In this document: piece after piece, positions 23,901-35,079 of the stretch
How the letters are laid out: each line of letters begins with the position of its first letter
How positions within the stretch are numbered: the stretch's first letter is position 1
Source of the DNA: Cavia porcellus
Lineage: Eukaryota > Chordata > Mammalia > Rodentia > Caviidae
Direction: 5' to 3'
NCBI RefSeq assembly: GCF_034190915.1
Contig: NW_026947514.1
Coordinates: 7,910,201 to 7,974,200 of the forward strand
DNA: 64,000 nt
Notes under the pieces: generated by a model
The model's database searches: none
What the model was told of the DNA's origin: nothing
The model's input: only the letters and a program-made list of their open reading frames with translations
Position numbers and translations under genes: made by a program

Positions 23901-24930
23901 CAGGAAACCTTGGAGGTGACCTGGCATGAAGAGAGCTAACAGCTTGGTGCCTAAAATTAGGGGCTCTGAGGGCAGGTTGCTGAATCCAACTCGCGATTCA
24001 CTGTGTGACCTTGAGCAAGTTATACAGCCTCTCTGAGCCTCAGTTTCCTGGAGGTGATAGGGTGCCTCTGTACAGCTTCACCGAGCGACTGTATGAACTA
24101 ATATGCACAAAATGTCTAGAAGTGCCTGGAAGCAGATGCCATAGAAGCTCCAGCTGGTTCTGACCATGCTGGGGTCTCTGTGCAGCTGGGTGTGGGACCC
24201 AGGCTGCCTTGGCCAGGGGCATCTTTCCATTCTCATCTCCAAAACACAGCAGTAGCAAAGCCAAGTCCTTCTCCCTCTGCAGAGATCAAGGTTGGAGGGC
24301 AAAGGTCTTCTTGTTTGGCTCATAGGGCAGAGCAGTGGAGCAACTCCCTGTCACAGAGCCTCGGGGCAGGGAGTACCTCGGGCAGCCCAGGCCTCCTGCT
24401 CCACAGCCAGGCTGAGACCCCAGGTCTGTGTCGTGGGCCGTGCGGGATTCGCAGCGGGGTTCAGACCTCTCTGTTCCCATCCATCTCCCATGTAAAATGG
24501 TGGTAAACATAGCGACCACCTCCAAGGGCACTGTGAGGTGGCTCAGCTATGCCAGCCTGTGCCCTGGGCCCAGAGACAGCTGGGCTCAGCCCAAGGGTCA
24601 CACAGGATATCAGCTCCAAGGACCCCCAGCCGTGCCCTTGGAGGGGGCTTCCCACCCCCAGGGTGCACAGGGAGCCCCGAGGCGTTAGGAGGAGGAGGGG
24701 CCTCCTTCCTCATCCTCTGAAGGGAGAGGCTGGATCCCAGGCAGCAGGAAGGGGAAGGCTGAGGGCAGGAAAGGCCCTGGTGGACACGGCACGCGGAACT
24801 TCCCTCCGGTCACCACTGTGGCTGTACCTTGGCTCCCCGGGACCCCTCTCTCCTCTCCTCCTCACCAAGGAGGCAGGCAGGGAGAGACCCTTGGGGCCCC
24901 AGCGTCCCACCCAGGGAAAGGCACACTTAC
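20933..24930 (-). other. Intron 1 of serpin gene A
   Basis: About 4.0 kb between the noncoding first exon and the first coding exon, with GT (24,930) and AG (20,933) ends. It holds a GA-rich microsatellite at 22,405-22,512 and no recognised gene. The left half aligns to unit B up to the window edge. Confidence 0.75.
22405..22512 (+). repeat. GA-rich microsatellite, unit A
   Basis: A run of GAGA/GAAAG-type purine repeats. The unit B copy (63,238-63,315) is shorter and has a different internal pattern, as expected for a slippage-prone tract. Confidence 0.85.
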
Positions 24931-24975
24931 AACTCGGTTCCAGGCCCAGCGGCAGAGATTCAGGCTGAGGAGCAG
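24931..24975 (-). other. SERPINA1: Noncoding first exon (liver type) of serpin gene A
   Basis: Minus-strand sequence after the TATA-like box parallels human SERPINA1 exon 1C (shared GGACAGGGC...CTCCTCAGC...). It ends at a strong donor, CGAGTT|GTAAGTG, with GT at 24,930-24,929. The donor is read directly; the start is estimated from the distance to the TATA-like box and may be off by 20 bases. Confidence 0.7.
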
Positions 24976-24994
24976 AGCCCTGTCCTGGTCCTTC

Positions 24995-25080
24995 TTTAAG
25001 TAGCGATGCAGAGGGGCACCAGGGAGCTGCTAGTGAATATTAACCAAGGTGGCCTGCTCATTAGTGGAGAGCAAACAGAC
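24995..25080 (-). promoter_or_regulatory. Hepatocyte-type SERPINA1 promoter
   Basis: Read on the minus strand: a CTGTTTGCTCT element (25,078-25,068) like the HNF-3/HNF-4 region of the human gene, then CCTTGGTTAATATTCACTA with an HNF-1 site (GTTAATATTCAC at 25,044-25,033), then GCCCCTCTGCAT and a TATA-like TACTTAAAG at 25,003-24,995. Order and spacing follow the well-studied human liver promoter, so liver expression of gene A is likely. The unit B counterpart would lie past the window edge. Confidence 0.8.
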
Positions 25081-28000
25081 AGGGCCTAAGTTCATGGCCC
25101 TGCTCCGAGCTCCCACCCACGCCTCCTGCCTCCAGTTCTTCCTGGCACCACAGCCAGTGTGACTGAGGGCATCCTGTCCCCGAGGTGGGTGGCTGGCCTG
25201 AGTCAGCCAGCATCTGGGCCAGTGCCACTCTGCTGGCCCTGCATCCTCGCTGGGGCATCCATGGTGGCTGCCCCACTGGAAGCAGATCCACCATTTCCTC
25301 AGCCAGCTGCCTGGAGATCCTGGGCTACGGACACTCTCCCACCCCGGGAAAGACCCAGTGGGCTATGAGCCCGTCTGACTGGGGGGGAAACTAAGCCCCA
25401 AAGCAGGGAGTCTGCTCTTCCACAGGGAGCCACCCAGCTTTAGACACCCAAGTCCTCTGGATTCGTTCTCCAGGGAAATGCAGAATGAGACAGAGCTCCA
25501 GCAGGCTGGCGCAGGGGACTCTGGGACAGGCCAGATGGGGAGGGAAGCTGTGCTGTCTCAGGCAGACACTGTCCCCTCTCTGAAGCAGGAGGGTTGTTTG
25601 TCTGCATCACAGAGGGTAGGATGTCCCTTGAGAAAGTCCTTGGGAAAGCCAGGCACACAGCAGATCCTGTCTTTGCCTCTGTCCAGACCTCTGTTTGTTG
25701 CACCCGGCTTCTCTGAGTGGCAGGAGGGTCCCTCTGGCTGGTCCTGGGTCTTTTCTCCTTAGGCCACCTGAAGTCTCCTTGGGAATGCAGCCTTGCCCAG
25801 GGGATGCAAGCCGTGGGTTACAGTACAGCCAGCTGTGTGGTGTGGGTGCCAGGCTGGCTAAAGGGCCCCACTTGATTTCAGTGCTCAAGTCTCCCCTTGG
25901 CACCCCTTGCACCCCGTGATAGCAGGGTACCCAGACTGCACCAGGGGCTCCGTGCTGAGTGACTGGTGGATGGCTTTCTCTGCTGCCCCCACCCTGGGGC
26001 TCTGCAGGATGAGGGACCGATGGGACTGCAGCACATAGGCACAGACTAGGGAGCACACTCAATCAGTGAGGCTGTGGGTCTGGCTCTCTGTCCATATGGT
26101 GGGGACCGTGACAGTCATGCCTTGTTTGGCTGCTGTAGGATGAGATGCACCAGTAGCAGAGCCTGGGCCCAGTGTGCCCGGCCAGCTCTGTCAGAGCTGT
26201 GCCCCACGTCAGGTCACTCGGGTGGGCTTGGGGTGGCCAGGGAGCTTCTGGCATTGCCTCCTTCAGTCCCTCAGTGACTCCTACAGGAAGTGGAACCTGT
26301 TCATGCTCCCCTCCCCAACTCCCCTCCCCCACATCACCTGGCTTCAGGGTCCTGGTCTGTTCCGTGGCACGGCATGGACCCCAACCCAGAAGCTGGCTGC
26401 TTTACATCCAGTCCCAGCTGAGAGAGCTCGGCTGTGGCCTTGGGGAGGCCAGCCCTCGGTAGCCCTGGGCATGTGTTGCCCTCTCTGGGCCTCTGGTTCT
26501 CCATATGCACAGTGAAGTCCATGGCAGCCAGCTGTCTGTCCTGTCTGCTCCACAGAGTGGGCAGTGGTAGGTACCCTATCTTCTGAAATGTAGACTCTTT
26601 AGGTAGGCAGGCAGCCTGAGGCCCTTCTTGCCCTATGCCCCTCTGCCTGGCATCCTGGTGACCCTGGAGCAGGTGTGTCTCCTATGGCGATGGCTGCCGA
26701 GTTCCTTGGTCAGCTCTCGGGTTGCAGCACACAGACTGGTGCCTGCACCCCAAGCTCCCAGTGTGTGGGGCTCTGTCTAGAGGAGCGGAGTCCTGGCTGG
26801 CAGTGGTCCTGGGTCCGAGAGGAAGGCAAAGGCCGGGACAGGAAGGGGCCTTATCTCTTGTCTGACAGATGCCAGTCAGCCCTTCCTGGCTCAGGCAGTC
26901 CTATGTGTCCCTATGAACCTGCTCTGTCCAGGCTGGGTAACGCAGGCCATCACCCACACCATCCCCAAAGAGGAGCCATTGTCTAGCTCACAGTAGAGGA
27001 GCATTGCACTCACTCAGGACTACTGGGATTGACAGCCTCTCCCTCCTGGCATGGAACCCGATGGGCACCAGCGCCTTGGCATGTTTCCTGGGCCAGCTGC
27101 AGAGGTAGGAGGTTAGAACTACCCTGAAGTGCCCAGTGGAGCCCCTGAGACTATGGAGGGTCCATGAGTAAGGGGTGGCATGTGTCACAAGCCTGGCAGG
27201 GGTGCCCAGGGGCGCCTGGGCATTTGGAGGGGGAATGGGGAATGGCCCAGAGTAGGAACAACGAGGCAGTCAAGAGGCTCAGGAATGGGCGCCTTGAGCA
27301 CTTGATTTGGGGCTCCATGCTCAGCCTTCATCTGTCATTAAACAAAGCCTGGGAAGAAGGATTGAGTAGAATCTCCAGGGTGGGGTGTGGCTGGGTTGTT
27401 TTCCAGGACACTGCCCCACAGGCCAGGACCCAGCAGGGACAGTCTTGTCTGCTGATGTTTCTGGACTTATCTATTGCATCATCTGTGCTGAGTCCCTAGC
27501 AGTAAGATGTGTCATAAGATGTACCTCAAGATAGGAGCCCTGTGATGTGGGCTGGAGGGCAACTCCACAGGGAGACCTGGAGTCTGCAACAGGGAAGGGG
27601 TGGGGACAGGGCATTTGACAGGTCCTGAGCTAGCAGATCCAGGACCCAGGACAGGAGGCTGCAGGGGTGGACCTCGGGGCAGCTGACCTGCAGAGCTCCC
27701 GGGAGGGTGTGGGTATCCATGGCCCCACCCAGACTGCAGGTCCCCGTGGAGGACAGTGTGGGTTTGGGGCTGAAACTAAGGGTCTGGGCTCAAGCCTCAC
27801 CTCCACCACTCCTTCTGTGACATCTCAAGCCACATAACTGCCCTGTGCCTCAGGTTCCTTGCCTGTGAAGTAGGGCTTAGAATAGCCACTTGCACCAGGG
27901 CAGGGAAGAAGAGCACGTGAGGTGACAGCAGAGAAACTCTTCTAGCACACGGTGGCCCTGCCACCGGACTACACGTGACTCATAGGGATGGGCACAGAGA

Positions 28001-28722
28001 GCCTTCCCGGCAAGTCCTGGCATCTGAGCAGCAGACTTACTGCATGGGGCCCCTGCCGAGGGGAGCAGCACTGTACCCGGGGGGCTCCTGGGACCCAAGC
28101 TGTCATTTACCCAAAGGTTCCACCTCCCCAGGGGCTGTGCTCCTGCTGCTTCCCAAAGGCACAGGGCCAGGTGTATTGGCCTCTTTCTGAGCATGTGTGA
28201 TGGGCAGCTTGGGCTTAGGGGGAGGGGCTCTCTGAGCCTCAGTTTCTCCCCCTGTGCAACAGAGCAGCGAGCTTTCTCATGTACTGCTGCCATGAGGTTT
28301 GAACAAGGTGCAGGAACGGGGTTCACACAGTGTGCTGTGTCGGCAGGGTGGCCCCCACATCCGTCTTCCCTGAGCTCGTTTAAATCCAAGTGTTCTGGGC
28401 TTTATCTCCTGGGAGAGGAGCTGAGTTGGCCCCTTGCTTCTCTTCCTCCTCCTGGCAGCTTGCAAATGGAGCAACCTGCAGCATCCTGCAGGGATGTGTG
28501 TAACCCCACAGGGCAACTTCCTGCGGGGGACAATTTCCACCTTCTCTGGAATCCACTTCCTGCTCACCCTCTTTAGAGTGCAGGAAACAAGGGGATCCCA
28601 CCTCGTGGGTGAATGACAGTGTCGGCAACAGCGGGAACCATGGCTCCGTCACTTTGTTAAAATCAGTGAAGCTACCATTTGATTACCACTAACCGTTCTG
28701 ACATTAGAACCTTACTCTTTTG

Positions 28723-28832
28723 TTTTTTTTTTTTTTTTTGTCTTTTTCTTTTTTATCGGTACCGGGGATCGAACTCACGACTGCCTGCTTACAAGGCAGG
28801 CGCTTATGCCGCTGAGCTAAATCCCCAGCCCC
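28723..28832 (-). repeat. ID-type tRNA-derived SINE with target-site duplication
   Basis: Minus strand: GGGGCTGGGGATTTAGCTCA, a tRNA-like B box (GAGTTCGATCCCCGG), then a TACCGATAAAAAAG...A-rich tail. It is flanked by ACTCTTTTGTTTTTT at 28,714-28,728 (overlapping the tail) and 28,833-28,847. The near-identical sister at 34,501-34,610 shows a recently active family. Confidence 0.88.
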
Positions 28833-28960
28833 ACTCTTTTGTTTTTTAGGCTTGAACCTTACTTTTAGATTCTGAACCATTTTGGCCATTGTGGACTTTC
28901 AGTTTTTAAGAATTCTGCTTGTCTTATTTAACTGTAATCACACTTTCCTTTTTTACATTT

Positions 28961-29048
28961 TTAAAAAAAATTTTGGTACTGGGGATCAAACCCTCGACCT
29001 CTAACTTGCTGGGCAGGTGCTTATGCCACTGAGCTAAATCCCTGGGCC
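28961..29048 (-). repeat. ID-type SINE, more diverged
   Basis: Minus strand: GGCCCAGGGATTTAGCTCAG, GCATAAGCACCTGCCCAGCA, GGTTTGATCCCCAGTACCAA, followed by an A-rich tail. The same family as the 28.7-kb element but an older copy. Confidence 0.75.
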
Positions 29049-29939
29049 ATAATTTCTGTTTTAGAAGGTCAAATCGCCACCTTTTGGCCAAGAGGAGGCC
29101 TTTTCCGGGCTCTCTCCTCCCCAGGCAGCAATCCCCTGATTTTTCGGTAAGCTCTTGTCTCTCGGTCATAGAGTCCAGGACCAGCTTCAGCTTCTCCTGT
29201 GCCATGAATGATACTGATGCCTTCCCCTGGGAAAAGCCAGGCTGAGTGTGCAGGATCAACCCAGGCCTGGGCCCTCTGGGTCTTGTTATTCTGAATCAAG
29301 AGCCCCTTGTGGGGACCTGGATCACAGACAGCCCTGGCTCTTAGAACTTGCCCAACTCAGACTTTGGCTGGAATTGTTTTCACCACCAACTCTGTTGACT
29401 TTTGCATGTTGACTTTTGAGTGTTTCTGTTTGCTCGGTTTTACTGAGCCTCTCAAGGCTGTCATTTTCCACTACAATGCTGACTGTGACACAGGGAATCA
29501 CCTCTGGCACTGCACACTTTGTATCTCCCAGGCTTGGTGTTAAGCAGCATATATGTATGAACTCACACAATTCCATGCAAAGGCTGTTCTTATCACCCAA
29601 ACACCAAAAAACCATGCACAAGATTAAAATAAAGTAACCAGTGTTTAATTCAGACACAGCATAGATGTGCAGATTGGGAAAACGCAAGCCCAGTGAATTC
29701 TCCCCCCAGGTGCCCGTGGAGGACCAAGGCTTTTTGATGAAAAGGATCTTTCTTTTAGGTGAACACGACTGACCTAAATTCAGAAGCCAGAAACTGACTC
29801 AAACCAGGTCAGCATAAATTTTATCTACTGGAGAGTTCACACTGGCCAAACTAGTATTTCTCAAACTGCAAAACTATTAGATTCTGGAAAAGTGTTCCTT
29901 CTGATTTGCCTCTGGACATGATGTCTCGCTCTCTGATTT

Positions 29940-30095
29940 TTGGGGAGATTACAAAGATTAAACCTGGGGTGCTCTACTCAGGAGCTGCATCCCTAAATGT
30001 TTTTTTTTTTTGGTTCGTGTTATTTTGAGGCAGGGTCTCTGTAAATTGCCCAGGCAGGATTTGAACTTGTAAACCACCTGCCACCGCTGTTGCTA
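29940..30095 (-). repeat. ID-B1 composite SINE, degraded
   Basis: Antisense ID remnant (AAACCTGGGGTGCTCTACTC, GAGCTGCATCCCTAA), a T-run, then an antisense B1 part (GAGGCAGGGTCTCTGTAAAT, GCCCAGGCAGGATTTGAAC). Confidence 0.55.
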
Positions 30096-30674
30096 GGTAA
30101 TGGGAGGCTCAGCTCATTAGCTCTTTATGTTGTCAATCCTTAGAGCAGGTGGGGACACCAAGGCACAGTGTCAGAACTGGACTGGAGGTGCACTCCTCCC
30201 TCCTGGCCTCTCTCCCTCTGGTGCCTCTGCTGTGCCTTGTGATATGATCAAACAGCTCAGCACACAGAGGCTCCCTGAGCGCTTCACACATTGGACTCCC
30301 CACCCTGAGGTCCGGCCCTTGAGGCCCAGGCTTCTGTGATCCCCATGCTACAGATGAGACAAGTGGGATCTCTGAGCTCCAACAAATTGCTCTAGGTCAG
30401 TGCAGGGCTGCAGGGGTGGAGGGACATGCTACCCCTGTGAGGGCAGCATCACCAGACCTCAAGTTGCCTGAGTGCAGGAGCTGTGTTTTTGCATTTTTTT
30501 GATTCTTTACTGAGCACAAAAAGGAACCCATTGAGTTCATTGATGAGAATAGAAATGATTTCTTCCATCAGGTACGTTAAAGTGTTGTCAGGTTGGGAAT
30601 GTGCTGAGTTGTAGAACGCTAAATGCTTGTATGCGGAATACAACTTCTTAGGTTAAAATAGCAAAACTGACTGA

Positions 30675-30783
30675 GGGGCAGGGGTGCATGCCTATAGTTC
30701 CAGCTACTCTGGGGGGGCTGAAGCAGGAAGATTGCAGGTTTATGCGCGGCCTGGACAATACAGTGGGGTTCTGTCTCAAATGA
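30675..30783 (+). repeat. B1-like (7SL-derived) SINE
   Basis: Sense 7SL features: GTGCATGCCTATAGTTCCAG, GCTACTCTGGGGGGGCTGAA, GAAGATTGCAGG and CTGTCTCAAATG near the 3' end, followed by an A/G-rich tail of GGAATAGAAT repeats. Confidence 0.7.
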
Positions 30784-33700
30784 ACGGAATAGAATGGAAT
30801 GGAATAGAATTGGATAGAAGTGATGTTTTGTTACTCAATCTGGAAGGAGAGACTGGAGAGAGAGAGGACATCAGCCAGGATGTGGGCCCGGAGTGCTGAG
30901 CGAGGTCCCAACACACCCAAAGGTGCTTCCCTGACATGCTTCTGAGAAAAGGGAAGAGGTCCCGGTGGGATGAGGGAGCCAGGCTGTGCTAAGAGCATGA
31001 AATTGCATCAGTGCGGCCTCCCCTGCCTCCTGCACCTCTGCTCCTGAGGCTCCGACTGGCTGTCCGGTCACCTTGACCTCCCTGCCTAGGCACTGACCAG
31101 CAGGTTCCCGAAAAGCCCTCCGTTTCCCCATTACCTGTGGGTGACAGTCACCCTGTTAGCCAATCTGTGTACATAGCTCTCCTTCCTGCACGGCTAGGCC
31201 AAGAGGGTTTTATATTTCCTAGCATATAACCTCCTGGGTCCCTCCTGGCCGCACCCCTCCACTGTCCCATCCTGCTGTGCTGAGTCTCTTCCCTGCCTCT
31301 CGTCCCAGAGATTTTTTAAGGTGTCTTTTACATGTAGGAGGAGCCTAGATCCTAAGGGAGTAACTCGAGAGCTTTTTGCACTTTGCACATCCGTGAAAAC
31401 ATACTCTGAGCAAGACAGAGATCAAACCCAGATAGGAAGCCCCGTGACATCTCACCCCGCCGTACCACCCTGCAAAGGCCACTTCATTCTTCCTCTTCTC
31501 TTCTGGGAAGACAGGATTTGCCTTTTCTAGAACAGTACAGAAATGAGAGAATGACTAAGGAATATGTTTGTGTCTGGCTTCTTTAGCCGATAACCATATT
31601 ACTGGGGTTCACTTCCCTTGTGTGCTTGGGCTTAGGGTTCTTTTTGTAGACAGACCACAGTCAGCCCATCTGTTGCTGGACATCGGCGTTGCTCCTGATG
31701 TCAGCTGTAGGGGTGATGCTCCTGAGCGGACCCACACTCAGTGTCTTTGTCCGCCTGGGCCTTCGCTTCTCTAGGGTGGTCAGAGGTTAGGAGCTCCTCT
31801 CTTGACTCTACAGCTGCTCTCTTAAAAGCTTCCAGGAAGACAGAGGAGATGTGCCCAGAGCAACAGAGTGCAAATCCCGAATCTGTCCTTAACGTTGGGG
31901 ACCCGGGAGTGGAGGCTTTGTGTCCTCTCCCTGTGCAGTGGACTTAGGGGTCCTGACGTCCTGCTTCCATGCGGTGCCCTTGGGAAAGGCCTGGCTCAGT
32001 AAATACCTGCTCCACCCTTGTTGCGGTGGGACTTATTTGAACTTCAGGCAAATAGAAATAAATAATTTAATGAGAAGGCTAGGAACAAAAACCAAAATTG
32101 TTGTAGGAATTTGTGAAAAATTGCTCCTCTTTTTTGAGGATCCTGTTCTCAGGGCTTGTATTTAAATCCCTGCAGGCTTGCAGAGTGTCGGGCAAGCCAG
32201 GCATGCACTGGGGGTTAACAGTGCCTCTTGCCACCAAGGTCCCCACAGAGCAAGCAGTGAGACGTGTGCGCCCTGGCTCCTCTGATCCCTCCATCCGGTC
32301 CTCCATGGGGGTAAATAGAGGGCAGGTTGGGGCAGTCGTGCTGAGACCCCAGGGTCAATCAGAGGAGGCCATGTGCCCAGGGAGAAGGAGGAGAGGGCAC
32401 AGGTGGGAAATCGCCCTCCTCGTGTGGCTGGAGTCCTCTGGGTCTTAACGAACAGGCCCATCGGGCTGGGAAGGCAAGTTCTCTGGACATGCAGACCACC
32501 CAGGCAGCCACCCGCGCCCAAGGCTTTGGGGGTCTCCGTCCTTCTTTGTCTGACGCACCCTGGAGAACTGATGGGCTGATACCTGCTGGACAGTAGGGAC
32601 TTTTCAGGTTCCTGGGATGTGGGCACAATCAAAGCCAAAGACCTCTGCGGTCAGCTCACCGCAGACAAGTCAGTTACCCAACCCCTTGGGCTTCAGCTCC
32701 CTTATCTCAAAATGACCTTATGGTTCTGAGGTCCTCAGAGGGCTGTTAAGACAAGCCACATGGATACGTGCGCCTCACTAAGTGCGGGGCTCTTTCTCCT
32801 CCTTCTTCCTTCTCTTTGCTATTTTCTGTGGACTTGAGCGCAGTCGTTCACAGCCCACTTGGAAGAGCAGCTCTGTCCGTGTCTCTGCACACACACACCC
32901 GCGGAAGCCTGAGTGTGAAGGTTCTGGAAGAAGACAGAGCGGTGATTATCCTGGATGCAGATTTCCTGGCTGGGCCACTTCTTCTTGTTCTTCATATTCT
33001 CTTACGCTGCTGAGGTTTCCACACGCATACATGGCCCATCTAGGCAAGGGCACCTCGACTTAAGCCTAACAGAGGGTGCTGTATCTAAGTACGTGAATTT
33101 TCCGCCAGGAAAGGTCACCTCCTCAGGAGTTCTTATTTCTTTTCCACCTCTGGGGTTTTCCTCCTGAATGCTCTCACTTGGAAAAGGCGGGTGGTCAAAA
33201 GCTCTCATGGTGAAGTCAGAGTGCTCAGGTCCTCACCAGCTACTTCCTGGCTGTGACTCTTAGGAACATTAATCTCTGGGAGCCTCAAGAACACAGTCGG
33301 GCTGCTATCCTCCAGGGAGTGTGTTGGGAGGGCTGAGCAAGACCATTGAGCACCCAGAAACTGCCGTGACGCATTAGGTCAGTCCCCAGGGCTGCTGCCC
33401 TCGACGACACTGTATAGTAGTTTTCCAGGCTGTCATCTCACCCTGCCAGGAGCAGCAGAAATAGAATCCGAGTGCCCTGCAGAGGAGGTGGCAGTGCCCC
33501 TCATCCCTGCACCTCCAAAACAGGTGGACTTCATGTCCCACAATGGACGTATTGTATTTTGGCGCTGACCCTGGTGCTGGGAGAATGCTGGGTGTGTTTT
33601 GTCATGCACTTGTTCTCTTGCAGTTTGTACCAGGCTCCCCGCAGCAGCCTGCCTGGGAAAGAGATCCCCATGGATCAGACTTTAAGAATGAACTTGTCAG

Positions 33701-34500
33701 CTTTGTTAGCATGGAATGGTCCGAGGGAGTCCAGTGTTTCTGCATCTAAGAACACCTTTCAGATGCAAAGGCAGTATTGCAAGTCTTGCTTAGAATCTTT
33801 GCCTCAATATCTGTTTATACCGGTCATCTGCTTACTGAGGATGAGTACTTCTGAAACTCTAAGTGGTTTTCTGTCCTGCAGCTTGTTAATCCTGTGGGAT
33901 CTGCAATTCTCCTGAGCTCCCAACAGTCCTGAATCAGGTCCCCGGTGTGACGTCTCCATGATGAGTCCAACCACATGGATTAATCCACAAATGCGTCATT
34001 CATATATATCCGCCTGACAACTTCGAGCCCAGTGTCTTATGTCACATCAGGAAGGAGGTGCAGGTCTGGGGACCCCTGGGATGATGGGGTTGGGTCTCTT
34101 TGTCTTGGTTTTGCAAAGCCTTAATCTGAAGTTTCTGAATGTGCATGTTCATTCTAAAGCCTAAAATTCTCCACGTGTTTCTGTGACTTCTTTCTCCTTT
34201 TGCCTCAGTTTGGCATCAGTGAGGATCCAGGCAGGACCCAGGTTTAGAGTCTTGATTATCTGTCTGCCACACCATGCAATAAGCATAACTAGTTAATCTG
34301 CCATGTGTCCTGCCTGAGGGATTTCCCCAATGGCAGCCGGGAGCAACAACCTGATCTTATGATTTACATGAATGTCTGGACTCTCCATTTCCTTATAGCT
34401 TTATGGGCTAGTCTCGCCTTTTGCAATGAGCTTGTAATGAGACACTATAGTACGTTTAAACACACACACACACACACACCAATTTAACACTTGGCATTTA

Positions 34501-34610
34501 TTTATTTTTTTTTTTTTGTCTTTTTCCTTTTTATCGGTACCAGGGATCGAACTCACGACTGCCTGCTTTCAAGGCAGGCGCTTATGCCGCTGAGCTAAAC
34601 CCCCAGCCCC
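34501..34610 (-). repeat. ID-type tRNA-derived SINE with perfect 16-bp target duplication
   Basis: Same family and almost the same sequence as the element at 28,723-28,832. TAACACTTGGCATTTA occurs at 34,485-34,500 and again at 34,611-34,626, an exact 16-bp target-site duplication. Confidence 0.92.
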
Positions 34611-34640
34611 TAACACTTGGCATTTAAATACCTGGAAAAT

Positions 34641-34725
34641 AGGGGCCAGGGATACAGCTCAGTAGCATAAGTGCCTGCCTGGCAAGCACAAAGTCCTGAG
34701 TTTGATTCTTGATAACTCCCCAAAT
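34641..34725 (+). repeat. ID-type SINE, older copy, sense
   Basis: AGGGGCCAGGGATACAGCTC, AGTAGCATAAGTGCCTGCCT, GGCAAGCAC, GAGTTTGATTCTTGATAA, short A-rich end. Flanked by AAATACCTGGAAA (34,626-34,638) and AAATACCTCGAAA (34,726-34,738), a 13-bp duplication with one mismatch. The younger SINE at 34,501 inserted right next to it. Confidence 0.75.
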
Positions 34726-35079
34726 AAATACCTCGAAATCATACCCACTGTGGCTTTGTGACTAGAAACAACAGACCAGTAAGAGCAGTCATGAAGCATA
34801 CAGCAGAAAGAAACGAACAAGTCCATAAATCCTCCTAAGTTCCCTACTGCTGGCCGAGAGGCCACAAGGCTTAGTGAGTAGCCATGAACATTTCCGGAAT
34901 TCCTGAGTCCTACACCCAGCCAAAGTGAACTGAGGCCCTCCTTTTTGGCTGCCCATTGGAAAAAGAACCCTACCCAATGTGCACAACGAGCAGTGTCCAC
35001 GGGACCAGGTCCTCTGAAGTTCCAGCCCTGCCGATGCAGACTCCATAAACTGGCTCGAGTGAATGAATTACCCCCGCAC

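Larger units (their letters stand above)
25081..34484. other. Intergenic upstream of serpin gene A
   Basis: About 9.4 kb with no recognised protein-coding gene, although many short GC-rich open frames occur by chance. SINEs at 28,723-28,832, 28,961-29,048, 29,940-30,095 and 30,675-30,783 are listed separately, and a CA repeat lies at 34,461-34,479. This part of unit A has no partner inside the window. Confidence 0.6.

Noticed and set aside
28723..28832. Possible tRNA gene (A and B box-like sequence)
   Set aside because: It has an A-rich tail and target-site duplications and lacks a full cloverleaf, so it is a tRNA-derived SINE; the same holds at 34,501-34,610.
34659..35040. Minus-strand open frames continuing beyond the ERV integrase
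   Set aside because: No retroviral motif after about 35,080; the integrase core triad is not found, so these were not annotated as pol or env.
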